A DNA stretch of 64,000 bases, taken from assembly GCA_004017535.1 (NCBI GenBank), contig SAJS01000008.1, positions 124,001 through 188,000 of the forward strand. The letters run 5' to 3'. Position numbers and translations under genes: made by a program. Within the stretch, counting starts at the first letter, position 1. Every line of letters begins with the position of its first letter. The notes beneath the pieces were generated by a model that was not told where the DNA came from, ran no database searches, and saw only the letters and a list, made by a program, of their open reading frames with translations. Shown one piece after another: positions 1 through 7,553 of this stretch. This stretch comes from Mesorhizobium sp. Lineage in GTDB: Bacteria > Pseudomonadota > Alphaproteobacteria > Rhizobiales > Rhizobiaceae.

Positions 1-246
1 ACGGTGGCCGTCGATGTCGGCGCCAAGGTCGAGATCTACAATCTGTTGAACCGTCTGGCGGGCGAGGGCGCGGCGATCCTGCTTCTGTCCTCCGACCTGC
101 TCGAATTGGTCGGCGTCTGCGACCGTGTGCTGGTCGTCTATCGCGGCCGGCTTGCCGGCAGCTTCTCCGGTCCCGCGATGAACAGCGATGCGCTGCTCGC
201 GGCTTCGTCGGGCGCACGTTCGAACATCGATGGAGTGGCCGCATGA
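1..246 (+). CDS. Sugar ABC transporter ATP-binding protein, C-terminal end (partial)
   Basis: The reading frame is open from the first base, so the gene starts upstream of the window. The 81 visible residues are the tail of the second nucleotide-binding domain of an RbsA/MglA-type ATPase. They begin with the P-TxGVDVGAK-like stretch (TVAVDVGAKVEIY) that follows Walker B in this family, and continue with LLLSSDLLELVGVCDRVLVV, equivalent to the usual ISSELPE-xxxxDR switch segment. Its stop overlaps the start of the next permease by 4 bases, so it is the first visible member of a sugar-import operon. The matching binding protein must lie further upstream. Substrate unknown. Confidence 0.85.
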   Translation, partial: TVAVDVGAKVEIYNLLNRLAGEGAAILLLSSDLLELVGVCDRVLVVYRGRLAGSFSGPAMNSDALLAASSGARSNIDGVAA

Positions 247-1274
247 GCGCGAGCGTTCTCCACTCGGAAGTCGCCGTGTCCGACGAAAAGCAGGCCGCCG
301 CCAAGAGCGCCGGCCGCCGCTTCGGCGCGCTCGTCGTGCGGCTTGGCGCAATCGCCGCCTTCGCCGCGATCATGGCCTATTTCGTCGTCTTCGCGCCGGG
401 CTTTACCTCGACCTTCAACCTGATCAATGTCGTCGAGCAGTCGGCGATCTTGGGCGTGCTCGCCTATGGCATGACTTCCGTGATCATCGGCGGCGGCTCC
501 GACGTCACCGAAGGCGGCATCGATCTCTCCATCGCCGCCAATATGGGGCTCTGCGCCGCCGTCTATGCAACGCTGCTGTCGATGGGCTACGGAGACTTCC
601 TCTCGGTGCTCGCGGCGATTGCCGTCGGCATGGCGGTCGGCGCGCTGAACGCCCTTGCCGTGGTCGGCCTCGGCATTCTGCCGCTGCTCGCAACGCTTGC
701 CGTGCTCAATGTCGCGGCTGGCATGGAACTCACCCTCACCCAGAACACGGTCGTCGGCGCATCCTCCCCGCTGCTCGGCGTGCTGGTATCGGGGAGCTTC
801 CTCGGCATCTCCGCGCTCGCCTGGGCGCTGATCGTCTTCTCCGCGATCATGATCGTGGTTGTTCACGGCACCTCCTTCGGTCTCAGGCTCTACTCGGTCG
901 GCGGCCATCCCGAGTCGGCGCGCGCGGCGGGCATCAGCGTGCCCTTCTACGTGTCATTCACCTATGTGCTGAGCGGCTTCTGCGCGGCAGTGGCGAGCAT
1001 CCTGACCGTCTCGCGCCTGTCGGCCAGCACGCCCGGCTCCGGCGAGCTGCTTCTGTCGGTGCTGGCCGCGGCGCTGCTCGGCACTGTGTTTTCGCGCCGC
1101 TTCGTGCCGACCATGGGCGGCACGCTGCTCAGCGTGTTGTTCATCGGCCTGCTCGCGAACGGCTTCCAGCTGCTCAACGTCTCCAGCTACTGGGTCAACG
1201 GCGTGCAGGGCGCGCTGATCCTGCTGGTGGTGGCGATCACATCCTTTGCCCGCGGTTCGGAGGGTTCGCGATGA
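243..1274 (+). CDS. Sugar ABC transporter permease (RbsC-like), first of two
   Basis: This 343-residue, very hydrophobic protein has roughly 8-10 membrane segments and belongs to the BPD_transp_2 family of inner-membrane permeases for pentoses and related sugars. After a short cytoplasmic N-terminus, the first helix is around residues 35-55. The family motif GGIDLS is present near residue 95, but GGGSDVTE stands just before it where most relatives have only a few residues. The start ATG overlaps the ATPase stop (ATGA), and its own stop overlaps the next permease in the same way, so the three are translationally coupled. With the second permease it probably forms a heterodimeric pore. Confidence 0.88.
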   Translation: MSASVLHSEVAVSDEKQAAAKSAGRRFGALVVRLGAIAAFAAIMAYFVVFAPGFTSTFNLINVVEQSAILGVLAYGMTSVIIGGGSDVTEGGIDLSIAANMGLCAAVYATLLSMGYGDFLSVLAAIAVGMAVGALNALAVVGLGILPLLATLAVLNVAAGMELTLTQNTVVGASSPLLGVLVSGSFLGISALAWALIVFSAIMIVVVHGTSFGLRLYSVGGHPESARAAGISVPFYVSFTYVLSGFCAAVASILTVSRLSASTPGSGELLLSVLAAALLGTVFSRRFVPTMGGTLLSVLFIGLLANGFQLLNVSSYWVNGVQGALILLVVAITSFARGSEGSR

Positions 1275-2257
1275 GCGTCTCGGCCAATGACACCACCGCC
1301 AAGGTAAGCCTGCGCGGCTTCCTCGCCAAATACAGCGTGCTCATCGCCTTCGCGGCCATCGTCATCTTCTTTTCGGTGGCGAGTCCGACTTTTCTCACGC
1401 CGGCCAACCTCTTCAACGTGCTGGTCAACAATGTCGTCATGCTGGCGATCGTGGCGCTGGGTCTCACCATCGTCATCTCGTCGGGCGGAATCGATCTCTC
1501 GGTCGGCGTCTCGGTCGACATGGCAAGCATGATCTTCGTCATGCTTTTGGCCGCCGGCTATAGCGGCATCGTCGGCGTCGCTGGCGGACTCGGCGCCGCT
1601 TTGATCGTCGGCATCCTCAACGCGATCCTGATCACCAGGCTCAACATCAGTCCGTTCCTGGCCACGCTCGGCGTGCTCTTCATCGGCCAGAGCACGCAGC
1701 AGCTCGCCACCAGCGGCGGCCAGCCGATCTATCTCACGAGCGGCTATGCCGCAGACCAGTTCAACGCGGTCGCCCGCACCGCTCTGTTCGGCGTACCGAC
1801 GCCGGTCATCGTGCTGATCGTCCTTGTCGTCGCGGTTCATGTCCTGCTGCATCGCTCGGTGTTCGGCCGCTATGTCCAGGCGATGGGCGCGCAGCCGGGC
1901 GTGGCCTGGTATTCCGGCATCCGCGTGCCGCGCGAATTATCGACGGTGCATGTGCTTTGCGCGCTGCTTGCCGGCGTCACCGGCATCCTCTTGTCGGCGA
2001 CGGTGAAGTCCTACGTGCCGCTGTCGGGCAACGCGTTCCTGCTCGACGCGATCGGCGCCACCTTCATCGGCACGACGCTCAGCCGCGAGCGCAAGCCCTC
2101 CGTCATCGGCACGCTGCTCGGCGTCTTGCTGCTCGCCATCGTCAAGAACGGGCTGCTGCTTGTCGGCTGGAATTTCTACTGGCAGCAGGTCGGCATCGGC
2201 GTGCTCGTTTTCCTGGTGCTGGCCGCAAGCTTCGGCCTGCGCCGAGCCGCCCATTGA
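1271..2257 (+). CDS. Sugar ABC transporter permease (RbsC-like), second of two
   Basis: The protein has 328 residues and about ten predicted membrane helices. It carries the canonical permease motif SSGGIDLSVGVSVDMAS around residues 75-90 and the conserved late loop IGATFIGTTLSRERKPSVIG before the last helices. The start is the ATG overlapping the previous stop; a longer frame reaching upstream would lie inside the first permease and is not used. A 20-base gap separates it from the kinase gene. Two different permeases with one fused ATPase is the arrangement of CUT2-type importers such as the rhizobial rhamnose system, but the downstream genes here do not match a rhamnose locus. Confidence 0.88.
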   Translation: MSVSANDTTAKVSLRGFLAKYSVLIAFAAIVIFFSVASPTFLTPANLFNVLVNNVVMLAIVALGLTIVISSGGIDLSVGVSVDMASMIFVMLLAAGYSGIVGVAGGLGAALIVGILNAILITRLNISPFLATLGVLFIGQSTQQLATSGGQPIYLTSGYAADQFNAVARTALFGVPTPVIVLIVLVVAVHVLLHRSVFGRYVQAMGAQPGVAWYSGIRVPRELSTVHVLCALLAGVTGILLSATVKSYVPLSGNAFLLDAIGATFIGTTLSRERKPSVIGTLLGVLLLAIVKNGLLLVGWNFYWQQVGIGVLVFLVLAASFGLRRAAH

Positions 2258-2277
2258 GTTCGAAAGGTCTCTTACCC

Positions 2278-3243
2278 ATGCCCCAATTCGACGTCAGCTC
2301 GATCGGCTTCTACGTCCTCGACATCCTCGGACGACCGGTCTCGCGCATCCCCGAGGGCGGTCGCGCCGACTATATCGAGGAGATCCGCATGACCGTCGCC
2401 GGCACGGCCGGCGCGACGGGCATGGACTGCGCCATCCTCGGCCTGAAGACCAGGGCCGTCACCACGCTCGGCACCGACGACATGGGCGACTGGTTTCTCG
2501 CCAAGCTGAAGAAATACGGCCTGGAGACGAGCCTCGTTCGCCGCGACGGCAGCGTCCAGACCTCGTCCACCATCCTGCCGGTGCGGCCGAACGGCGAGCG
2601 GCCGGCATTGCATGTGCCGGGCACCGCCACCTTGTTCGAGGTCGCCGATGCCGATCTCGACGCCGCGCTCGACGCGACCGTCGTCCATGTCGGCGGCACC
2701 GGTCTGTTGAAACGCTTCGATGGCGACCCGACCGTCAGGCTGTTGAAGCGCGCCAAGGAGCTTGGACGCGTCACCACCTTCGATCTCATCCAGGCGACGC
2801 CCGAGACGTGGAAACTGGTCGAGCCGTGCCTTCCTTACATCGACTATTTCGTGCCGAGCATCGACGAAGCCGGTGAAATGGCGCATGACCGCGATCCGGC
2901 CGGCGTCGCAGCTTTCTTCAAGGCGAGGGGCGTGAAAAACTGCATTATCACGCTGGGCGCCGACGGCGTCTATGTCTCGCCCGAGCATGGCGAGGATTTT
3001 CATCTGCCGGCCTTCGAGGTCGAGGTATTCGACACCACGGGCTGCGGCGATTCCTTCACGGCGGGCATCATCGTGGGCATCGTCAAAGGTTGGGACCTCA
3101 GGCAGTCCGCGCGCTTTGCCAGCGCGGTCGCCGCGAAGGTGGCGATGGGGCTCGGCTCCGACGGCAAACTCGTTTCATTCGACGACACGGTCGCGGCGAT
3201 GAATTCGCTTCCGGTCAAGACATCAAAGGTGGAAGCAGCATGA
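2278..3243 (+). CDS. PfkB-family carbohydrate kinase
   Basis: This 321-residue cytoplasmic sugar kinase is of the ribokinase/PfkB fold. The family's C-terminal signature is clear as DTTGCGDSFTAG around residues 257-268, where the Asp is the catalytic base and the GCGD loop forms the anion hole. The N-terminal GG and the GTAGATGMDCAILG segment around residue 42-55 correspond to the substrate lid and first PfkB signature. It probably phosphorylates the sugar or polyol imported by the preceding ABC transporter. It overlaps the following SDR by 4 bases. The exact substrate (ketose, polyol, nucleoside) cannot be read from the sequence. Confidence 0.85.
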   Translation: MPQFDVSSIGFYVLDILGRPVSRIPEGGRADYIEEIRMTVAGTAGATGMDCAILGLKTRAVTTLGTDDMGDWFLAKLKKYGLETSLVRRDGSVQTSSTILPVRPNGERPALHVPGTATLFEVADADLDAALDATVVHVGGTGLLKRFDGDPTVRLLKRAKELGRVTTFDLIQATPETWKLVEPCLPYIDYFVPSIDEAGEMAHDRDPAGVAAFFKARGVKNCIITLGADGVYVSPEHGEDFHLPAFEVEVFDTTGCGDSFTAGIIVGIVKGWDLRQSARFASAVAAKVAMGLGSDGKLVSFDDTVAAMNSLPVKTSKVEAA

Positions 3244-4007
3244 CCATTCTTCCTGAAGCCAAGGGCAAGACGGCTCTCGTCACCGGCGCCAGCCGCGGCA
3301 TCGGCAGGGCGCTCGCCAAGGGACTTGCCGAAGCGGGCTTCGATGTCGCCATCACCGATCTGCCCTCGCAGGCGGCGGAGCTCGACGTGACCAAGGGCGA
3401 GATCGAGGCTGCGGGCCGCAAGGCCTATGTCTACACGATGGACGTCAGCAAGAAGAAGGACATCGAGGCGACCGCGCAGGCGTTGCTTCAAGCGGCGGAC
3501 AGCATCGACGTGCTGGTCAACAATGCGGGCATCCTGAAGCCCAGCCTGCTGCAGAATCTCGACGAAGCCAATTGGGACGCGCATTTCGACGTCAACGCCA
3601 AGGGCGTCCTGATGATGTGCCAGGCGGTGCTGCCGCACATGCGCGCCAGGAAGTCGGGCAGGGTGATCAACATCGCCTCGATCGCCGGCCGCCAGGGCGT
3701 GCCGACGCAAGGACACTACGCGGCGACAAAGGCGGTGGTGATCACGCTCACCCGCGTGCTGGCGCAGGAGGTCGGCATGGACGGCGTCACCGTCAACGCG
3801 ATCTGTCCCGGCATCATCCTAACCGAGATGGGCAAGAACAATCTGGGCAGCGAAGCGGCGATCCGCCATTGGGAGGACGTCGCCGCGCTGAAGCGCCTCG
3901 GCGCGCCGGAGGATGTCGTCGGACCGGTGCTGTTCTTCGCCTCGGACCTGTCGGCCTTCGTCACCGGACAGGCGCTCAATGTCGACGGCGGTATCTACTA
4001 CCACTGA
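3240..4007 (+). CDS. SDR-family NAD(P)-dependent oxidoreductase
   Basis: This is a classical short-chain dehydrogenase of 255 residues. It has the Rossmann glycine motif TGASRGIGRAL near residue 16, NNAG near residue 90, and a complete catalytic Ser-Tyr-Lys set (IASIAG, then HYAATK around residues 155-162). The C-terminal GQALNVDGGIYYH is typical of polyol and sugar dehydrogenases. It is the last gene of the sugar ABC/kinase operon, so a role in oxidising the imported polyol or sugar is likely but not proven. A GC-rich hairpin lies just after its stop. Confidence 0.87.
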   Translation: MTILPEAKGKTALVTGASRGIGRALAKGLAEAGFDVAITDLPSQAAELDVTKGEIEAAGRKAYVYTMDVSKKKDIEATAQALLQAADSIDVLVNNAGILKPSLLQNLDEANWDAHFDVNAKGVLMMCQAVLPHMRARKSGRVINIASIAGRQGVPTQGHYAATKAVVITLTRVLAQEVGMDGVTVNAICPGIILTEMGKNNLGSEAAIRHWEDVAALKRLGAPEDVVGPVLFFASDLSAFVTGQALNVDGGIYYH

Positions 4008-4015
4008 GGCCTGTT

Positions 4016-4033
4016 GCGGGCCTCTTGGCCCGC
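4016..4033. terminator. Hairpin between convergent genes
   Basis: The sequence GCGGGCC-TCTT-GGCCCGC forms a perfect 7-bp GC stem between the SDR stop and the stop of the converging lyase-like gene. No run of T follows on either strand, so it is at best a weak intrinsic terminator or an mRNA end-stabilising hairpin serving both genes. Confidence 0.4.
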
Positions 4034-4034
4034 T

Positions 4035-5531
4035 CTACAGCCTGGGCCCCGCCACCATACGCGCGACGCGGGCCATGTCGGCGCTCATCTCGCGATCGTC
4101 GTCGAGCGGGGCGACGAGCGCCCGCACGGCCTCGTAGCTGCGCCGCGGGCCTTCGCCCATCGAGTCCAGCGCGCCGCGCAGCTCCACGCCCGTGGCGGCG
4201 AAGATCAATTCCATCGCCACCAGATAGCGCAGGCGCTCGATGATCCCCGCCGTCTTGGCCACCACGCGCGGCGCCATCGACGACTGGTCCTCGACGCCGT
4301 CCGAAATCGCCAGCGGGCTGAGCGACATCGGATTGGCGAGGTGCCGGATCTCGGCTTCGAGCGCGGCGACCGGCTTCTGCAGTTCCGCATAGCCCTGGCG
4401 GCTGCCGCCCCGGGCCGACAGGAAGCGCGGCAGTTCCGCCACCGTCGGCGACATCAGCTTCATCGAGCGATTGGCGGTGCCGACCGCGCAATGCGCCAGC
4501 GCCTGGCCGAGATTTTCCCAAGTCAGCGTGAAGGCAGTGAGGTCGAAATTGCCGTTGGAGACGACGCGCGCAGCCTCAGGCAGGATGACCGGATTGTCGC
4601 CGGAATGGCCAAGCTCGATCTCCGTTGCCAGCTTGGCTTGCTCAAAAGCATGGAGCAGCCCGCCCCACACTTGCGGCACGCAACGAAAACTCAGCGGATC
4701 CTGCAGACGGCGCGCGGCGTTCTCCTGCCACAAGCCGCTGCCCGCAAGTTCCGCCCGAAGGCGCGCGCCGATCTCGCGCTGGCCGAAGGCGGGCCGCGCC
4801 GCAAGCGCATCCTCGTCGATCGCCTTGAGCGATGCGCGGAAAGCCTCGTAATTCAGCGCCACCGCCGCCAGCGACCAGTCGATCAGGCAGGCCACCTCCT
4901 CGAGCGCCAGGCATGCCGTTCCGGTCGAAAGGCTGTTGGCGACGATGATGGCATGGCCGTCCTTCTCGCGCAGGTCGAGCGGTTCGAGCCCGGCGAGCTT
5001 CAGCGCCTCGACCGACGGCATGATCCTGCCCTGATATTCGCTCTCGCCGTCGCCGCGCAGCGCCCGCGCCAGGTGGCCGAGCGGCGCGAGATCCGCGGCC
5101 CCCACGGATCCCCAGCTTGGAATGATCGGATGGACGTCGGCGTTGAGCGCCGCGACCAAACCCATGACAACGCCCTCCGAGGTGCCGGTGCCGCCCGCCG
5201 CCATGCCGCAGATGCGTGCCACCATCAGCGCCCGCACCGCCTCGGTCGGCAGCGACGGACCGGCGCCCATGGAGTGGCTGAGCGGCACGCTGTGCTGGAA
5301 GGCGATCAGGTCGGCTTGCGCCAGCGGCGTGTCGACACAGGCGCCGAGCCCGGTGGTGACGCCATAGAGCGGCTTGCCGAGTTGGGTGAGATGCTCAATC
5401 AGCGCCCGGCTTGCGCGGATGCGGCGCATGGCTTCCTCGCCGAGCACGAGCCGGGCGTTGCGCCGCGCGATCTCGGCGACATCTTCCGTGCTGGGCGGCT
5501 TGGCGTCGAGAACGATCACTCTGGCTGTCAT
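4035..5531 (-). CDS. Aromatic amino acid ammonia-lyase (HAL/PAL family) homologue with altered active site
   Basis: The 498-residue length and overall pattern match histidine ammonia-lyase, including LYGVTTGLG near residue 55 (the Tyr-containing loop), FQHSVPLSH, GTGTSEG, ANSLSTGTA and the PQVWGGLLHAF region. In active members the MIO cofactor forms from Ala-Ser-Gly inside GSVGASGDLAPL. Here residues 141-150 read GSVGAADLAP, one residue shorter and without Ser-Gly. The second catalytic Tyr, normally in QDxYSLRC, is Leu (QDPLSFRC). The start is the ATG at 5531 (MTARVIV), which matches where the homologous fold begins. It may be a pseudoenzyme or use different chemistry, so I do not call it hutH. 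No hut genes lie nearby. Confidence 0.75.
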   Translation of the reverse strand: MTARVIVLDAKPPSTEDVAEIARRNARLVLGEEAMRRIRASRALIEHLTQLGKPLYGVTTGLGACVDTPLAQADLIAFQHSVPLSHSMGAGPSLPTEAVRALMVARICGMAAGGTGTSEGVVMGLVAALNADVHPIIPSWGSVGAADLAPLGHLARALRGDGESEYQGRIMPSVEALKLAGLEPLDLREKDGHAIIVANSLSTGTACLALEEVACLIDWSLAAVALNYEAFRASLKAIDEDALAARPAFGQREIGARLRAELAGSGLWQENAARRLQDPLSFRCVPQVWGGLLHAFEQAKLATEIELGHSGDNPVILPEAARVVSNGNFDLTAFTLTWENLGQALAHCAVGTANRSMKLMSPTVAELPRFLSARGGSRQGYAELQKPVAALEAEIRHLANPMSLSPLAISDGVEDQSSMAPRVVAKTAGIIERLRYLVAMELIFAATGVELRGALDSMGEGPRRSYEAVRALVAPLDDDREMSADMARVARMVAGPRL

Positions 5532-5669
5532 CGGGCATTCCTTGGGCCTCCGGGAATGGTGGCCGAACGAATGCAGGATATCCGGCATCGGAGCCGGCCA
5601 TTGTCGAAAATTCGCCGTCGCAATTGCCGTTATCTTTGGCCGTATGGCGGCGAAAAAAATCCGCACCGA

Positions 5670-5696
5670 TGTCACATTGGCAAAGCCCCGCTCGTC
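5670..5696 (+). promoter_or_regulatory. ECF41-type sigma factor promoter
   Basis: TGTCACA at 5670-5676, a 16-base spacer, then CGTC at 5693-5696. This matches the -35/-10 pattern I recall for promoters recognised by ECF41 sigma factors. It lies 31 bases upstream of the carboxymuconolactone decarboxylase-like gene, whose partner is an ECF41-like sigma gene, so autoregulation is the simplest reading. Confidence 0.7.
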
Positions 5697-5727
5697 TTGT
5701 GGTCGGAAGCAACGAAAGGAACCGACC

Positions 5728-6216
5728 ATGACTGTCAGACTCGATCCCCTTGCCGCCGCCCCTTCGCTCATGAAGGAGTGGCACCGCGCCTCCTTGGCCA
5801 TCGCCGGCAGCCTCGATCCGGCGCTTGCCGAGCTCATCGAGATCCGTGCCTCGCAGATCAATGGCTGCGCCAACTGCATCAACATGCATTCGACCTATGC
5901 TCGCGAGCGCGGCGAGACCGAGCAGCGCATATATCTGTTGTCGGCCTGGCGCGAGGCGCCATGCTATACCGATCGCGAACGCGCGGCGCTCGGTTGGACC
6001 GAAGCGCTGACCAGGATCTGCGAAGGCCATACGCATGAAGCGGCCTATGAAGCGCTGAAGCCGCATTTCTCCGAGGAGGAGCGCGTGAAGCTCACATTGA
6101 TGATCAACATAATCAATGGCTGGAACCGCATCGCGGTCGGCTTCGGCGGCTTTGTCGATCCGGCGGCCGTCAAAGCTTCCAACAAGGCGGCTGCAGCCAA
6201 GGCGGTAGCGGCTTGA
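5728..6216 (+). CDS. Carboxymuconolactone decarboxylase/AhpD-like protein
   Basis: The 162-residue helical protein carries the redox signature CANCINMH (CxxC-x3-H) at about residues 48-55, as in AhpD-type alkylhydroperoxidases. In this family the cysteines reduce peroxides or disulfides; true decarboxylase activity is unlikely with this motif. An AAAGGA ribosome site precedes the ATG. Its stop adjoins the downstream sigma factor, and an ECF41-like promoter sits immediately upstream. A CMD gene beside the sigma gene is the standard ECF41 neighbourhood, where such genes are the regulon rather than an anti-sigma factor. Confidence 0.88.
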   Translation: MTVRLDPLAAAPSLMKEWHRASLAIAGSLDPALAELIEIRASQINGCANCINMHSTYARERGETEQRIYLLSAWREAPCYTDRERAALGWTEALTRICEGHTHEAAYEALKPHFSEEERVKLTLMINIINGWNRIAVGFGGFVDPAAVKASNKAAAAKAVAA

Positions 6217-6230
6217 CGACGGAGCCGGAA

Positions 6231-7073
6231 ATGACCGGCGCGGCGGCGGAATTCGAGCCGCTGCGCCCGAAGCTGATGCGGATCGCCTACCGCATGCTCG
6301 GCTCGGTCGCCGATGCCGAGGACGTAATACAGGAGGCTTTCATCCGCTGGCTGCGGACCGAGCGCGCGGAGGTGCGTCAGCCCGAGGCGTTCCTGCGCCG
6401 CACGGTCACACGGCTTTGCCTCGACCAACTCAAATCCGCGCGTCGCCAGCGAGAGACTTATGTCGGCCCCTGGCTGCCCGAACCGATTGTCGAGGAAGAC
6501 GAAGCGGACGACGTCACCCTGCCGCTGATGCTGGCGCTGGAGCGGCTGTCGCCGCTCGAGCGCGCGGCTTTCCTGCTGCATGACGTGTTCGGCCTGCAGT
6601 TCGAGGAGGTCGCGATCGAGATCGAGCGCGATGCGGCCGCCTGCCGCCAGCTTGCCGCCCGCGCGCGTGAGCATGTCCGCGAGGCGCGACCACGCTTCAA
6701 GGTCGAGAAGCAGCGCGGACTGGAGATCGCCGAGGCCTTCTTCAACGCGTCGCGCAGCGGCGACATGAAAGCGCTCGGCGCGATGCTAAGTGCCGATGTC
6801 GCAGCCCACGCCGACGGCGGCGGTAAGCGCCCGGCGGCGACCGAGCCTGCGCTCGGCATCGAGGCCGTGATGGCGCAATACGCGGCCGTGGTCGCGTGGC
6901 TCAAGGACAACCGCTCGAAGCTGGTCCGCTACGGTTTCATCAATGGCCTGCCCGGCTTCGTCACGCTGGAGGTCGACGGCGAGTTGCAAACCACGGCGCT
7001 CGACATCGAGGACGGCAAGATTACGGCGATCTATGTGATGCGCAATCCGGACAAGCTGCGGCACCTGCATTAG
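6231..7073 (+). CDS. ECF41-family RNA polymerase sigma factor with C-terminal SnoaL-like domain
   Basis: The protein has 280 residues, about 100 longer than a simple ECF sigma. Region 2 (YRMLGSVADAEDVIQEAF) and region 4 (LSPLERAAFLLHDVFGLQFEEVA) flank a linker containing WLPEP at about residues 81-85. After residue 165 there is a SnoaL-like extension ending in NPDKL near residues 272-276. WLPEP and NPDKL are the hallmarks of ECF41, whose C-terminal domain replaces a separate anti-sigma factor and tunes activity. I chose the ATG at 6231, preceded by GGAG, over a TTG at 6213 that overlaps the upstream stop. It is co-transcribed with the CMD gene. Confidence 0.9.
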   Translation: MTGAAAEFEPLRPKLMRIAYRMLGSVADAEDVIQEAFIRWLRTERAEVRQPEAFLRRTVTRLCLDQLKSARRQRETYVGPWLPEPIVEEDEADDVTLPLMLALERLSPLERAAFLLHDVFGLQFEEVAIEIERDAAACRQLAARAREHVREARPRFKVEKQRGLEIAEAFFNASRSGDMKALGAMLSADVAAHADGGGKRPAATEPALGIEAVMAQYAAVVAWLKDNRSKLVRYGFINGLPGFVTLEVDGELQTTALDIEDGKITAIYVMRNPDKLRHLH

Positions 7074-7156
7074 CGGTAGCCACCTACCAAGGGAACTTTT
7101 GCGCCGGCCGCGATTTGGATATGCTGCAGATCCAAACTGCCGGAAGGTTGCCGTTG

Positions 7157-7447
7157 ATGATGAAGTACCTAGCCCTGTCTGCTCTCGTGCTGGCCACGGC
7201 CGCCTGCATGTCCGCCTCGGCGGGTGCGGGTGAACGGCATCATCATCGCCACTATCGTTATCAGCCTGCGGTCGAGCATGAGCGCTACGTTCCGGCCAGT
7301 GACGATATTCTCTACCAACTGTTCGGCGGTCCGCGCTACTACGACCAGCAGATGACCAACACGGCGGCGGGCGCCTGCGCCTATCACCGCGTCGGCCCGG
7401 ACGCGAATGCAGTGAATGACATCAGCGATCACTATTGTGGGAAGTGA
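7157..7447 (+). CDS. Small secreted protein, unknown function
   Basis: This 96-residue product begins MMKYLALSALVLATAAC and has an obvious Sec signal peptide ending near AGAG. The mature part is rich in His and Tyr (GERHHHRHYRYQP) and has two cysteines towards the C-terminus (GACAYHRVG and DHYCGK) that could form a disulfide. Two consecutive ATG codons open the frame. The His-rich start could bind metal, but no family is recognised. It follows the sigma factor by 83 bases and might be transcribed with it. Confidence 0.6.
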   Translation: MMKYLALSALVLATAACMSASAGAGERHHHRHYRYQPAVEHERYVPASDDILYQLFGGPRYYDQQMTNTAAGACAYHRVGPDANAVNDISDHYCGK

Positions 7448-7553
7448 TGTCGGCTCACCGGACAGATCAGCCACCTCGACAGCGGCTGACCCGGTTTATT
7501 TCGCAATCCCGGACCGAGGCTACGCCGGGCATGACTGAGCGTTCCGAATTGCC

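Noticed and set aside
188-1270. N-terminal extension of the second permease
   Set aside because: It would lie entirely within the first permease; the ATGA-overlap start at 1271 gives the normal length.
5532-5885. Upstream extension of the lyase-like gene
   Set aside because: It would overlap the divergent CMD gene and its promoter, and lacks homology to the family.
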